Assembly (NCBI GenBank): GCA_014529385.2
Contig: CM043949.1
Location: 112,592,477 to 112,656,476 of the forward strand
Reading direction: 5' to 3'
Source of the DNA: Adiantum capillus-veneris
Lineage: Eukaryota; Streptophyta; Polypodiopsida; Polypodiales; Pteridaceae
DNA: 64,000 bases
The translations under genes were made by a program, and so were the position numbers. This document shows, piece after piece, positions 1 to 10,746 of this stretch. Below the pieces are notes generated by a model. That model was not told the DNA's origin. It made no database searches and saw only the letters and a list, made by a program, of their open reading frames with translations. The first letter of the stretch is position 1; each line of letters starts with the position of its first letter.

Positions 1-149
1 GTAGGAATTAGTTAGGAGTCGGTCGAGTGTAGGTTGACACCCTATGCTTGCTTCCACGCGCCTGCGGGTCGAGCTTTGTCCTTAGCTGACAAATCTTGTT
101 AGGTGAGTTCTCGCTGTGCTGACGTCCGTCGCGGCGTATCCGTCCAACA
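1..149 (+). repeat. E1 5' LTR, last 149 bp
   Basis: This stretch matches 18737-18885, the end of the 3' LTR, with about nine differences, mostly C/T or G/A. It ends in ccaaca, directly before the primer-binding site. The remaining roughly 950 bp of this LTR lie outside the window. Confidence 0.93.
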
Positions 150-150
150 T

Positions 151-168
151 TGGCGTCGCTGCCGGGGA
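151..168 (+). other. E1 primer-binding site, tRNA-Asp type
   Basis: The sequence tggcgtcgctgccgggga starts 2 bp after the LTR end. It is nearly complementary to the 3' end of plant tRNA-Asp (usual site TGGCGCCGTTGCCGGGGA), with two differences. It is where minus-strand DNA synthesis would start. Confidence 0.88.
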
Positions 169-1848
169 TGAAAACCTTAGGTAGGTGACTGAGACTAGTC
201 CTTGAGGATAGGGATTCTTTGGCTTGCCAAGAGTCTCGTTTTATATTTAGATAGGATCAGAGGGTGGAGGACTCTCTAGGTCTTAGAGGGAGTCTAGGGA
301 GCGTGTGTTTGGCCTAGATCCTTCGACTTAGGTAGATTTAGGTAGACTGAGATAGTTTTAGGTATTAGAAGAGTAGGAGATGGAGTGGTAGAAGTGGTGA
401 GAGGAGAGCTTGAGAGTCCGGAGAGGCCAGAAAGCTACCAAAGCACCATTATCACCATTTCACATGATGAGTAGGATTAGAGTAAGTAGGACATCATGAT
501 TCAGGATCTAGAGCTCTTCATGCATGTATACTTGCTTGTTGGATTCATCACAAGGTTGTAAAAGATGCAAAAGTGTGTTTGAAAGCTGAAGTGAAGTCTA
601 AAAGTTACTATGAGTGTTTCTGATAGAGCTGTAGAGCATCATGAGCATTTCTGTCAGAATTTTTTTTTAATTTTAAGCCAGGAGACATCCTACGCGTAGG
701 ATGTCTACAGGCTAATCTGGTGGGAATTTTGGAATTTTGAGTTGACCAGTGTGTTCAGAAGGTAGGTTTTACCCTATTTTCACCTGGAAAGTGGAAATTT
801 GACTATATCTTGACAGGATAAGGCCAAAGAGACTGAAATTGCCAGACATCCTACCCAAATTGTGCCAAGGCATTATTTTAAGACCAAAACCATAGGATGA
901 CTGCATGAGCATGATCTGCATGATATATTGAGTGACTGAGAGAGGTTTCATCTCATTTGGGTGAGAAAATTGGGTTCTAAGCAGACTTTAGCACTTTTGA
1001 CTGAAAAAGGCTAGAACAGCTAAAATTGGGGACTTTTGAAATCCAAACCAAAATCTAAGCATACCACTGGGATGCTGACATCAAGGGGAGACTATTCTTT
1101 GCATTTGAAGCCATTCAGAGCAAAAAGACATCCTACGTGTAGGATGTCTAAAGCAAGAAATTGAAGCTAGATACTGACTGTAGGTATAGCAAGGTGTTGT
1201 ATAGCCTGAGGCAAGCCTCCTAGTCAATTTTGGTTCAAATTGGAGTTGATTAGACTGATCAAGATCAACAGCAGGCTGTCGGAACAGATTTCTGATCCAT
1301 TGAACAACTTATAGGTGTCCAAATCAAAAAGCAAAAACAGCTGTGGACTCAACACATCAAGGGGAATCCACAGTGCAAGAATCCAGGCAAAACAGAGCAA
1401 GAGACATCCTACGCGTAGGATGTCTATTGGGGCTTAGTGAAGAGAAAAGTTGACTGAGCTTAAACAGTGAGATTCCATTTGGCTTAAGGGTTCCAGAACT
1501 TCTTTCAGAAGTGAATTTGGACCTTGTTTGACCATTTGACGGAGCAAAGAATGAATTAAGACTTTTTCACGTAAATTGACCAACATCCGAGGGAAGTACA
1601 ATTCTAGATTAACAGACCTAATCCAGAACATCAGCAGTGTATAAAAAAAATAGTAGTGGTTGAGGTTAACTCTCCAGTTATACCAATCATTACTAAAATC
1701 ACCTCTAGCAGTTATATGCTTTGATTCGATTGTCGAAATTAAACGCTTGTGTACAGGTATATTCAACAGCAAAGCAAGAAGTTGTGTGGAGACTGATCCT
1801 TTGCCAGGTGAGTGGTTGGATTTGTAATAAGTTGCATTGATAAGTTTG
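169..1848 (+). other. E1 untranslated leader
   Basis: About 1.7 kb lie between the primer site and the first gag methionine. I see no convincing coding region on either strand; the longest antisense frame (1434-1922) has no recognisable motif. The leader holds three copies of a 24-bp palindrome and a half-site. The spacer around them repeats loosely: 'acatcaagggga' occurs shortly before both the second and the third palindrome. In a giant LTR element such a leader would hold the packaging and dimerisation signals, but which part does so cannot be read from sequence. Confidence 0.75.
683..1425. repeat. E1 palindrome array, leader copy
   Basis: The palindrome is AGACATCCTACG followed by its own reverse complement, 24 bp in all. 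Copies lie at 683-706 (perfect), 1126-1149 (one central change, C to T) and 1402-1425 (perfect). A half-site, agacatcctac, lies at 844-854. From the half-site onward the intervals are 282 and 276 bp; the copy at 683 is out of phase. The surrounding sequence is far less similar between units than the palindrome itself. Confidence 0.9.
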
Positions 1849-2749
1849 ATGAATTTAAGATCAGGAAGATACATTTTTAGAGACCAAAAGGTGGCAGGTG
1901 ACCAAGGTAGCTTAGTGTCCACCGAGGAGAGTGTAACTCAGGCAAGGCTAGATCCACTAGCACCGATTATTGAGGAGGGTAGTGATACTGACACTTCATC
2001 AGACAAATCCTTCTCCATGATGGGTAGTCAACAGCCACCAAGAGGTTTCACCTATGACGGACCCATGCCAGGAGGAAGCACCTCCCTAAATCCTTTGAAT
2101 GATTCCAAGTTCACTGTGATCTTCTTAGAAGGAACAAACTCAAGGGGAGCCCTATTTTATTCTGATTATCTAGGACGCAAGTGTATTTGTATTGAAGAAA
2201 GACCGGCTCAAAGACTGGAGATAATTCGAGTCTATGATGATGGAGATAGATTCCAAGACGAAAAGGGGAACCACTATCTGATAGTTAGTAACCCTGAAGA
2301 TTACAATAGATATGGAGATAACGTGGCGAAGGAAAATGGTTTCAAAAACTCAAGAACCGCCTCCAAACATTGATGGACCTGGAGCAATTTTTATGTATGA
2401 TAAGAAAACAACCAGGGTTTCAACTTATAATGAGAATGTGAGAATCTACAAGCATGAGAGTGAGGGAATAGTCTCTTACTTTTGCTGCAAAGAACCATAC
2501 CCAAACGAGTTAAGCAAAGATAAGGTTCTTTACTTATTCTCTTATGAAACTGCTATGGGGAAGGATATAGTTTTTGTTGATAGGTACGGGCGAGAATACC
2601 AACGTATTCTCCCAGAGGAGGTAGAAAAGGCAACATGTCCAGGAGAATCAACATATGCCCCTGATGAAGTGCCAAGAGCCACCTACACCCCTAGCAAGTC
2701 AACAAACCCCTTCTCAGAGGAGTATGATGCGACCTCACATTCCACCTGA
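1849..2749 (+). pseudogene. E1 gag N-terminal extension, frameshifted
   Basis: The first plausible methionine is at 1849 and opens MNLRSGRYIF. An LRSGR-like motif is a common start of plant Gypsy gag proteins, and E4 and E5 begin MHLCSGRVL and MHLCSSRVL. The frame runs to 2373, then a +1 frame takes over (about 2312-2749), so one frameshift breaks it. An acidic, serine-rich stretch (EEGSDTDTSSD) follows at about residue 42. E2 has a matching region at about 48430-49155: both hold a segment of the type DDx(5)DExxNxYLxVxNP and then a second module rich in aromatic residues. I do not recognise a named domain. It could be a separate pre-gag ORF, as in Ogre elements, but the LRSGR start favours a long gag leader domain. 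Confidence 0.68.
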
Positions 2750-5102
2750 CCATAGACATTCAACAACCAAAACCAACCAGCAAATCAGCCATCATTGCAG
2801 GCATGGCTTCAACAGAGTGCAACACTGGAGCAAGACCGAAACCGAAGACCGAAACCGAGAGGGATATCAAGCCACACGAGGGCTAAGAGATTTACAAGAA
2901 CCACCACTCTACTCAAGGTATCAAGGAGAGATTAAGCCAAAGACTCAAGGGTCAACAGAGCCTGAAAGACCACCCATAGAATGAGTTCGAAGAGATGAAC
3001 CATCTCTTGCAAGAACTATTAGTTATTATGGCTTAGGAGCACCATTGGGAGAGGAACCAACCTACTATAGAAGACCAGAAGAGATATATCGATTAGGATG
3101 TGGATATCCAATGATGAGGTTTGTAGACCATCAAAGAATTAGACCTTCTCAAGTGCAAAAATGGGTAAACAAGAAATACACAGGAAACAGAGATCCAAGA
3201 GATCATGTAGAAGCCTTTGTGCGTGTAATTAGAGCGGAAGAGGTGTTAGACTTCCCTACCCAATTTGCAGGGTTTGGACTAACCCTAGAGGATGACGCTG
3301 CTACTTGGTTTGACTCTGTGGAGCGTAGAGACTTTGAGTCTATGGAGGAGGTGTTTGACGAGTTTATCGAGGCATTCTCACAAAGGGGAATAGCTCATAA
3401 TACGGTCTCACAAATCCATAAATTCAAACAGAAAGACAGAGAATCTATGCGAAAGGTAGCCCTAGGACTAAAGAGACATGTTAAGTTCTGCCCTGTGGAA
3501 GAATTGCCAACTCAGTCCAAACTTATGCTTATATTTATCCAAGGATTAAGGAATGCAGATCTCCAGAAGGACTTACATATGAAGAGGAGAACGACGTTGA
3601 ATGAGCTAACTAAGGAGGCTCTTTACCTTGTGGACAATTGTGCGGTCTACAAAGAGGGTGAGTTCAAGGATATTGACAACAATTCATCCTCACAACAAAG
3701 CGAAAGCAAGTCTTCTAAGACATCACCGAAAGGAGAAGTAGCTGTAAACCAAGAGCAGCTTGTAGAGGAAGTGCTAAAAAAGATTAACTTGTACGCAAAA
3801 CCCCAAGCTAAACAGCCCAAGTGGTATGCTATTGAACAAAAATGGTCAAACCATGGGACGGAGGAATGTTATTATAACAAGGGATATGTGAGAGAGAGAC
3901 CTTATGCTCCCCAAGCTCAGGTAGCATCTCCTCAAGTTCCATCGATGCCTAGGTATCAAGCAAGCAACCTACCAGGACCTGTAGGTGTAGAAAGACCACA
4001 ACTAGTGTTGTGGCAACAACCACCCCTACCAGGATTACGGCCAGTCGGCATAAGATACACACCCACCGTAACCGAATCAGAAGAGAAGGCTTTGGTACCT
4101 ATGCATGCATATTATGAAGATCCCAATGGATATGCGGCAAATCCTATCTATTATCCACCGGACGAACCCTCAACACCAGAGCCATGGAGCATGATGGGCG
4201 GTGCAGGACCACTTACAGCTGCACAGGCAGCAGGAGAAGGAAGATATAGATTAGATGAACGAACATTGTTGTTCATAGCCAACGGAGGTATGGGCAGACA
4301 GAGACATGCATACCAACAAAGAGGAGCCCAAGGAGCACCTCAACAGCCTAAAGGACCCTGCTACAAGTGTGGTGGAGACCATTGGCTAAGAGATTGTCCT
4401 CATGATGAAATCACTAGAGTCAACGCATATTGCACCGAGTGTGGAGTTACTCATTTGATTCCTGATTGCCCTAAGAACCCTAGCAAAGGAGCAAAAACTA
4501 CCTTGAACATGCTAGAAGCAGTGCCTTCCAGTGGAGGGTCAGAAAATAAAACAATCATACCTATTCAGACAGTGACACGAGCCCAAGCTCAAAGAATGAC
4601 GAATGGACCCATAATTGAAGAGTCAAAAACCGATGCCCCAAGTTCAGAAACGAAAAATCAGAGAAGCACTTGGAAAGCTAGAAAGGCGTGTATGAAAGCC
4701 AGGAAAGAACGAGAGAAAACGGCTCTATCCGAGGATTTAAAACACACAAAGGATAGATTAGAGCGGTTAGAGGATCTAGCTAGCCTAAGCTCACACACTG
4801 CGGCAACCATAGCACCCAAGGAAATAGCAGAACCCAAAAGTGCAGGATCAGGAGGATCAGTATTGGCAGACAAGGTAAATGAGCAGTTGGATACTCTTCT
4901 AAAAGCTTACGAAGCCAGACTCAAAAAGAACCAAACCCAAGAGCAAAGATGGATGACTTATCCGTATGTTGAAATAGAAAAATGGAGGTTGGAAATGTAT
5001 AGAGAGATGATTGAAATAGCTCAATCTTTGATGGAAAACTTGCAAATTAGCATGAAGTACCAGCTCCAACCCCTATCCAACCAGCCTCAAAGGAACAAGT
5101 AG
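2655..5102 (+). pseudogene. gag: E1 gag: capsid-like domain plus two zinc knuckles
   Basis: Gag builds the virus-like particle and binds the element RNA in the cytoplasm. One frame runs from about 2655 to a TAG at 5100, with one in-frame stop at 2982. The TTG at 3045 is not a real start, because the frame upstream still reads like gag and is matched in E2. Counting from 3045, the capsid-like domain covers about residues 35-200 (VQKW, FGLTLEDDAATWFDS, IQGLRN). Two zinc knuckles begin near residues 439 (CYKCGGDHWLRDC) and 463 (CTECGVTHLIPDC), both C-x2-C-x3-H-x4-C, one residue shorter than the usual CCHC. A charged helical stretch follows. Near 5050 the coding frame shifts by -1 into the protease frame; no clear slippery site is visible, so I read this as an indel. 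Confidence 0.88.
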
Positions 5103-6736
5103 AAATGAAGGAAAGACTCACGAATGCCTATGAGTCTAGGGGAGAACCTATCATAGTGCCAAATACAACAGATGAGGCAAGTGATGGGTTCCAGCCTAAA
5201 ACATTGGCAGAAATGGGTAAGGACTGTGACGGTCTAGATGATCTGTGGAAGCAAATCCGTGAGGCCAACAAAGCTAACAGGGCAAGTTCCCACATGAACA
5301 CGAGAAAAGAGAAGAATGAGATCTTACCTCCTATTGAAGAATTTGAGGCAAGATCACAAGTGAATTTTGATATACAATCACAAGGAGGAGACCAAGGTTC
5401 AATTAGTTCGGGGCACAGCCAACCAGACTCGCTGAAAACTCTACTCTCTTACCTAGGAGAGTATGAAGCCAAGTCTGAAGTCAGAGAAATCCCATCTCAA
5501 AGGCTTTCTTCTAACAAAGTGATGGATTCACAAGGGTTGATTGAGTTGTTGTCCACCCCGGTGGCATGCACAATCACATTGGCCGAACTCCTTAGGTTAC
5601 GACCAAAGATGTGGACCATAATAGGCAAATGCCTAGAAAAATTTGGAGTAAAAGACCCAACCTCGAAGCTTCACGAAGGGATCAGAGAATTGGACAGGCC
5701 TCAACTAAACACTAGGCCAGTACCTTTAAACAAGGTTGGAGAGTATTGCGAGGGAGAAGATGGAAACACCACGCTACCAGTAGAATTCCAAGGAGTAGTT
5801 TCCAAAGCTATTCTTGACAGTGGAGCGGGAGTTGCTATAGCCACCAAGGAAATCTGGAAAAAATGGGGAAAACCAGCTTTGAGAGCTACCAGAATGAAAT
5901 TGCAATTGGCAGATGGGCTCATGGAAAAGCCTCTAGGGCTCTTAAAAAAAGTGATTGTCACTTCATGCGGAATCGAGTATGAGCATACATTTGCAATAGT
6001 CGATTTCGACAAAAATAACAATTACGAGATCATTTTGGGAAGACCATTCATGAAACAATTGAAGATGGTCCAGGATTGGGGTTACGACCACATATACCTC
6101 AGACATGGAGAGACAACAACCAAAATACACCTAAAAGACCATAGTCACAAGTATGTGAACCAGACACCAGTGGAAGAGTTTGATTCAGCTACAGTCGCAG
6201 GCTCGGAACTCCCAGCATGGTTAGGGAAACAAAAAGAGCTATGGATGTGTGGAGCTTCACATTGTGGGAGCTTAAAAAGAGAGGAATGCGTCTTGGAAAG
6301 AACGATTGAGGACAAGGAGTATATTCCGGAACCTTTTCCTGTAGATGCCTTAGAACCTCTGGAATGGGAACACATACTACCAACATTGGATATCTGTACC
6401 ATTACAGATAGTCCAACAACAAAATTTTGCGATAAGGATGGCTATGATGTGCTACCCTATTACATGGTAAGCATTATACCGGGAGGAGATGAGATGGTAG
6501 AACCACCAGAACAAGAAGAGTTTTATATCTCCTCTGAGCATCTGGAGGTCAATAACGATGCAGATAATGAGTGTTCAGACAGCTCAAGTGAGCGTGGGGA
6601 AAAAACAGAGAATATAAAGTTTTATGATTTTGCTAATCAACACCCTAGATGCCAAGAACGCTATAGGAGAAAACGAGCAGGAAACAAAGCGAGAGAGAAC
6701 CTGATGCCCAAGATAAAGGTAAAACTCACTATCTGA
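5057..6736 (+). pseudogene. pro: E1 protease 1 (retropepsin) ORF
   Basis: This ORF (first ATG 5105, 543 residues) carries the usual aspartic protease that cuts the Gag-Pol polyprotein. Coding clearly starts upstream of the ATG, at about 5057, so the ATG is not the true start. The catalytic motif LDSGAG lies at about residues 236-242 (D238), with the second-half signature IILGRPFM about 75 residues later. E2, E4 and E5 have the same domain with nearly the same flanks. Both sides are long acidic linkers of unknown role. The stop TGA (6734-6736) overlaps the ATG of the pol frame (6736), and the frame moves by another -1 there. E2 keeps gag and most of pol in one frame, so these shifts probably are mutations. 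Confidence 0.87.
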
Positions 6737-8025
6737 TGCTTGTAAAAGCAGGGGATTGTGCAAAAGATCAAATATCAGAAATATTCTCAAAAGTTCGAGG
6801 GGAAGGAACGCGAGAGGAAATAATACAAGTACGGAAAGCTAAAACAAAAACAAAATCACAAAAATCTCAAAAATCAAATAAAGAAACAACGAAAGACCAA
6901 GAGTGGACCAAACTAGATCGTAAACAGAAATACCAAGAACTGAAATGGTCTTTACGAGAGGAATGGACTACTGAGGGAGATAGTGATGGTAAAGGGGAGT
7001 CAAAAAAAGGAAACATGAATGTACCATCACACTATCGGAAATTCACCATCCAGGACAGAAAAATCATAATGACACCACCAGTCAGGGAAAGAACAAACCA
7101 AGAATCTTACAATGAGCCGGAAAATGCAAAACGGATAGACCTTGTGAGACCAGGTGAGAAGCCTCAGCTAGTCTATATAGCAACCGATTTAGAGCCTGAA
7201 GAAGAAGAACGGTTAACACAACTTCTCAAGAAGTATAAAGATGTGTTTGCATGGTCCTACAAAGACCTCAAAGGAGTTGATCCATCGATATGTCAACATA
7301 CAATTCTTTTGAAATCAGATGCAAAACCTAGCTAACAGCGTCCTTATACATATAATGTGACATTTGCTAAATGAATAAAAGAGGAGATTGACAAGCTGAG
7401 GGATGCTGAATTCATCTATGAAATCGAACATACAAATTGGGTGTCACCCATTGTGGTAGTCCCCAAAAAGAACGGAAAACTACGAGTGTGTATAAACCTC
7501 AAAAAGGTAAATGCAACCACCATAAGGGATAATTATCCCTTGCCAATCACAGAACATGTACTTGAGAGGGTGGCTGGGAAACGGGCTTATTCCTTTCTAA
7601 ATGGGTTTTCAGGATACAACCAATTGGCAATTGCAATAGAGGATCAACACAAAACAATGTTTGCCACAGAATGGGGAATTTATGCGTATCGAGTTATGCC
7701 TTTTGGCTTAAATAATGCCCCAGATGCCTTTCAAAGGTTAATGACACACGCGTTCAAAGAATACGTGAGAATATTCTTAGAAACATACATGGATGATCTT
7801 TGTGTACACTCTCTTCTACGAGAGGAACATATTGATCATTTGCAAAAGGTATTTGAAAAATGCAGAACATATCGAATCTGTCTTAACCCGAAAAAGTGCA
7901 TTTTTATGGTTAGGCAAGGCCGCATCTTAGGCCATATTGTCTCAAGAAATGGCATAACCACAAACCTAGACAAAGTCAAAGTCATAGTAGACTTGCCCAG
8001 GCCTACTAATGTGAAACAAGTGTAA
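6736..8025 (+). pseudogene. pol: E1 pol: linker and reverse transcriptase
   Basis: Reverse transcriptase copies the element RNA into DNA. A lysine-rich linker (6736 to about 7190) leads into the RT domain (about 7200-8025). Recognisable RT blocks are FAWSYKDLKGVD, WVSPIVVVPKKNGKLRVC, GYNQLAI, YRVMPFGLNNAP and the catalytic YMDD at 7786-7797. In-frame stops lie at 7333 (TAA), 7372 (TGA) and 8023 (TAA), while the frame itself continues unbroken. E2 has R and K at the positions of the first two stops. The catalytic residues are intact. Confidence 0.92.
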
Positions 8026-8640
8026 TTCTTCATGGGACACTGCGGGTATTATCGAAGATTCATATATATGTATGCAGTCATCGCACAACCTCTGTATCGT
8101 TTGTTAGTCAATTTTGACTGGACTGAGGAGTGTGAAACTTCATTTCAAAAGCTGAAGGAAAACCTTGTATCAGCACCTGTACTTAAAGCACCGGATTGGA
8201 AAAAGATATTCCATGTTCACATTGATGCTTTTGCATATGCAATCGGGAGTATTCTGGCCCAACCTGGAGACGGAACAATGGATTTTCCAGTTTGTTATTC
8301 CAACCGACAGTTAAATAGTGCGGAAAAGAACTACACAAACACCGAAAGAGAGGGGTTAGGAATGATTTATGCTGTAAAGAATTTTTGGCATAATTTGCTC
8401 GCAAACAAATTTGTGTTCTTCACAGATCATCAAGCTCTTTTGTATCTGGTCAATAAACCATGCAATACAGGGAGGATTGTACGCTGGTTTATTATATTGC
8501 TAGAGTTTGATTTCACAGTGGTGGTAAAAAAGGGTAAAACTCATCTACGGGCGGATCATCTTTCAAGGCTACACAACGGGAAAGCTCCTGAAGGAGTAGA
8601 TGATGACATACCAGATGCTTATCTTTTTAATATTAAAATG
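8026..8640 (+). pseudogene. pol: E1 pol: RT thumb and RNase H
   Basis: RNase H removes the RNA strand during reverse transcription. The block continues the pol frame after the TAA at 8023. GHCGYYRRFI is the RT connection seen in all Gypsy elements. RNase H follows with HIDAFAYAIGSILAQ (first catalytic Asp), a TEREGLGMIYAVK block holding the catalytic Glu, and FFTDHQALLYLV with the next Asp, ending in RADHLSRL. The order and motifs are ordinary. I saw no second, archaeal-type RNase H of the kind found in Tat/Ogre elements between here and the integrase. Confidence 0.9.
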
Positions 8641-9399
8641 ATACCCAAATGGTCTCAGGAAATTGTTAGCATTCTTTCCTTTGGAGAAAGGTTTGATAAC
8701 ACGGAAGACAGATCCAAACAACAAACAATTCGACAAACAAAAAACTTCCATTTGATTGCAGGACGGCTGTATCATCTAGGATCGGACCAAATTCTACGAC
8801 TATGTATAAATCCGGAGGAATTCGAGTGTTACCTAGAAGAAGCGCATGTCCAGGATTGTGCATTTCATTGCTCAACAGTGAAAACACACCAGAGACTGAG
8901 ACAGTTAGGGGTTTATTGGCCAACTATGTATGCCGATACACATCCTTATGTTACCAATTGTACTATATGTAGTGCCAAACGACCAGTGGATCACGCGACA
9001 TTGTTTCAGGTAAACATTGCACCTACATGGAGTCAATATATAATTGATTTCTTAACCACAAGGACGTTTCCTGAAAACATAACAAGAGCACGGAAAAGGG
9101 CTATAGAGATGGAGGCTTGTGACTTTCAGTTAATTGGGAACCAACTCTATAAGTGAGGAAAGGACAATCAACTTAGAATCTGTGCAAGTGAAAATGAATA
9201 CCTACTGATTCTAGAACATGCACATAGCGGAATACGTGGAGGCCATTTTTCAGGCGATAAAACGGAAAAAATTGTCTTAACCGTAAGAATATGGTGGCCT
9301 ACATTACATATGGATGCTAAAGAGTTTGTAAAGCATTGTGACGCATGTCAGCGCACCAAGGTGCTGATAAAGAGATATGAGATGCCACTACGGCCAATG
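8641..9399 (+). pseudogene. pol: E1 pol: two integrase zinc-binding modules in tandem
   Basis: Gypsy integrases carry one N-terminal H2C2 zinc-binding module. Here there are two successive modules of about 125 residues. Module A (about 8641-9000) runs from PKWSQEIVSIL through QILRLCINPEE and GVYWPTMYAD to CTIC. Module B (about 9025-9360) repeats the pattern from PTWSQYIIDFL through QLRICASENE and IWWPTLHMD to HCDAC. The stop TGA at 9154 lies in module B, where E2 has arginine, which suggests a CGA to TGA change. E2 has both modules too (33842-34180 and 24344-24720), so the duplication predates the split of the two families. Confidence 0.82.
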
Positions 9400-9924
9400 A
9401 TGGGAGCAAGGGAATTTGCAAAATGGGGCATTGATTTTGTGGGACCTATTTCACCCCCTGCATATCGCACCCATACCCAATATATCATTGTGGCTACGGA
9501 CTATCTCACTAAATGGGCGAAAGCCAAGGCAACACAAAAAGCAGATGCACGAACCATTGCACAATTTTTGTATGAGAATGTTTTTGTAAGATACGGTTGA
9601 CCAATAGAAATTGTCAGTGATCGTGGAACACATTTTCTTAATGAAGTCATTGAATATTTGGTAGAGGAATTCATGGTCATACATAGGAAATCTACTCCAT
9701 ACCATCCACAGGCAAATGGACAAGCTGAGGCCACAAATAAAACACTATGCACGGTTCTCACTAAAATTGTATCAAAGACAAGAAAAAATTGGGATCAACA
9801 GCTACACTCAACACTCTGGGCATACATGGTAGCTTACAAAACATCGATAGGAATGACACCGTACAACATGGTGTTTGGCCTAAATGCTATATTACCCATA
9901 GAGTTTTTAATTCCAACTCTATGA
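9400..9924 (+). pseudogene. pol: E1 pol: integrase catalytic core
   Basis: The integrase joins the DNA copy into the genome. The D,D-35-E core is recognisable: WGIDFVGPI carries the first Asp, VSDRGTHF (about 9613) the second, and PHANGQAEATN-type sequence (about 9703-9740) the Glu. Stops interrupt it at 9598 (TGA, where E2 has Leu) and 9922 (TGA, where E2 has Arg). The frame is otherwise open and the catalytic residues remain. Confidence 0.9.
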
Positions 9925-10746
9925 GTAGCGAAAAGCTTAGAATGGACACGGCATGAGCTCTCTTCAAGAATAGATGACCTTGAAAAGCTAGATGAACTTC
10001 GCTTGAGAGCTGTAGCTTCGATCTATGCTAAAAAGAGAAGGCAAAAGGAGTTTTTTGACAAGCATGTGCGCACGAAAGAGTTCAAAACAGGTGATTATGT
10101 ACTTGTTTAAACCTTGAAGCAACATGGCAAGAAACTTAAAAAGCGAGGGATGGGACCCTTTGTGATTAGTGATCTATCACAAAGCGGAGTTGTCAAGCTT
10201 GCTACATTAGCAGGTGAAGAAATTCCAAATTGGATTAGTGGGTGTCGATTGAAGAAATATCATTTACCACTAACACAGGATATGCTTCAACAACTCCATC
10301 AAGGAAAACAACGAATGAAGGAGAAACAGAGGGTACGAGAAGAAGCTCAAGCAGAAGCAAAAGAACGCATTGCAAAAAGAAGGCTTCTGCGAAAACAACA
10401 ACAATGTGGAGCACCATTGCAAATCAATGCCATTCGACTAACGAATTTTGATGAAGACACAGTGGAGCCGATAATTGCAGTCAAAGTGGGTAGCAATCAA
10501 GTTGAATCGATGGCATTGCTTGATTCTGGAGCTCAAGAAAATTTGATCTTTTACGGATTATACAAACAGTTCAAGCCCACAGGTCAACTTCATCCTACTC
10601 CACAAGTGCTGAAAAGTAGTACATCACATTCACTGAAAACATTGGGCTGGACAATATTGCATGTACAAGTACATCAATATATTTACCCACACAAATTCTA
10701 TGTGATCAAGGATGAAAGCACACAACACCCCATGTTGTTGGGATAA
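9925..10746 (+). pseudogene. pol: E1 pol: integrase C-terminus fused to a second retropepsin
   Basis: After the integrase core the frame continues through an integrase tail (KRRQKEFFDKHV, GDYVLV, KKRGMGPFVI) and an arginine/glutamate-rich helix. It then enters a second aspartic protease fold, about 10440-10746. The catalytic motif ALLDSGAQ lies at 10513-10536 (Asp at 10522), and the closing strand is HPMLLG, then a stop and PW, matching the usual [IL]LG-R-x-W end. Stops occur at 10108 and 10744 (both TAA). The second domain is clearly distinct from protease 1, which lies 4.7 kb upstream. E2 keeps the same domain at about 23000-23240 with ALVDTGA. Its substrate is unknown. Confidence 0.82.

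Noticed and set aside
1434..1922. A 162-codon antisense frame in the E1 leader
   Set aside because: No motif, no counterpart in E2, and it overlaps a palindrome and the start of gag.
5050..6740. Programmed -1 frameshifts at the gag-protease and protease-pol borders of E1 (frames 0, 2, 1)
   Set aside because: No good slippery heptamer was seen at the first shift, and E2 keeps gag and most of pol in the same frame with its own break at another place.
8404..9025. An archaeal-type second RNase H between RNase H and integrase, as in Tat/Ogre elements
   Set aside because: The sequence there aligns with the integrase zinc module instead, and no RNase H catalytic pattern is visible.
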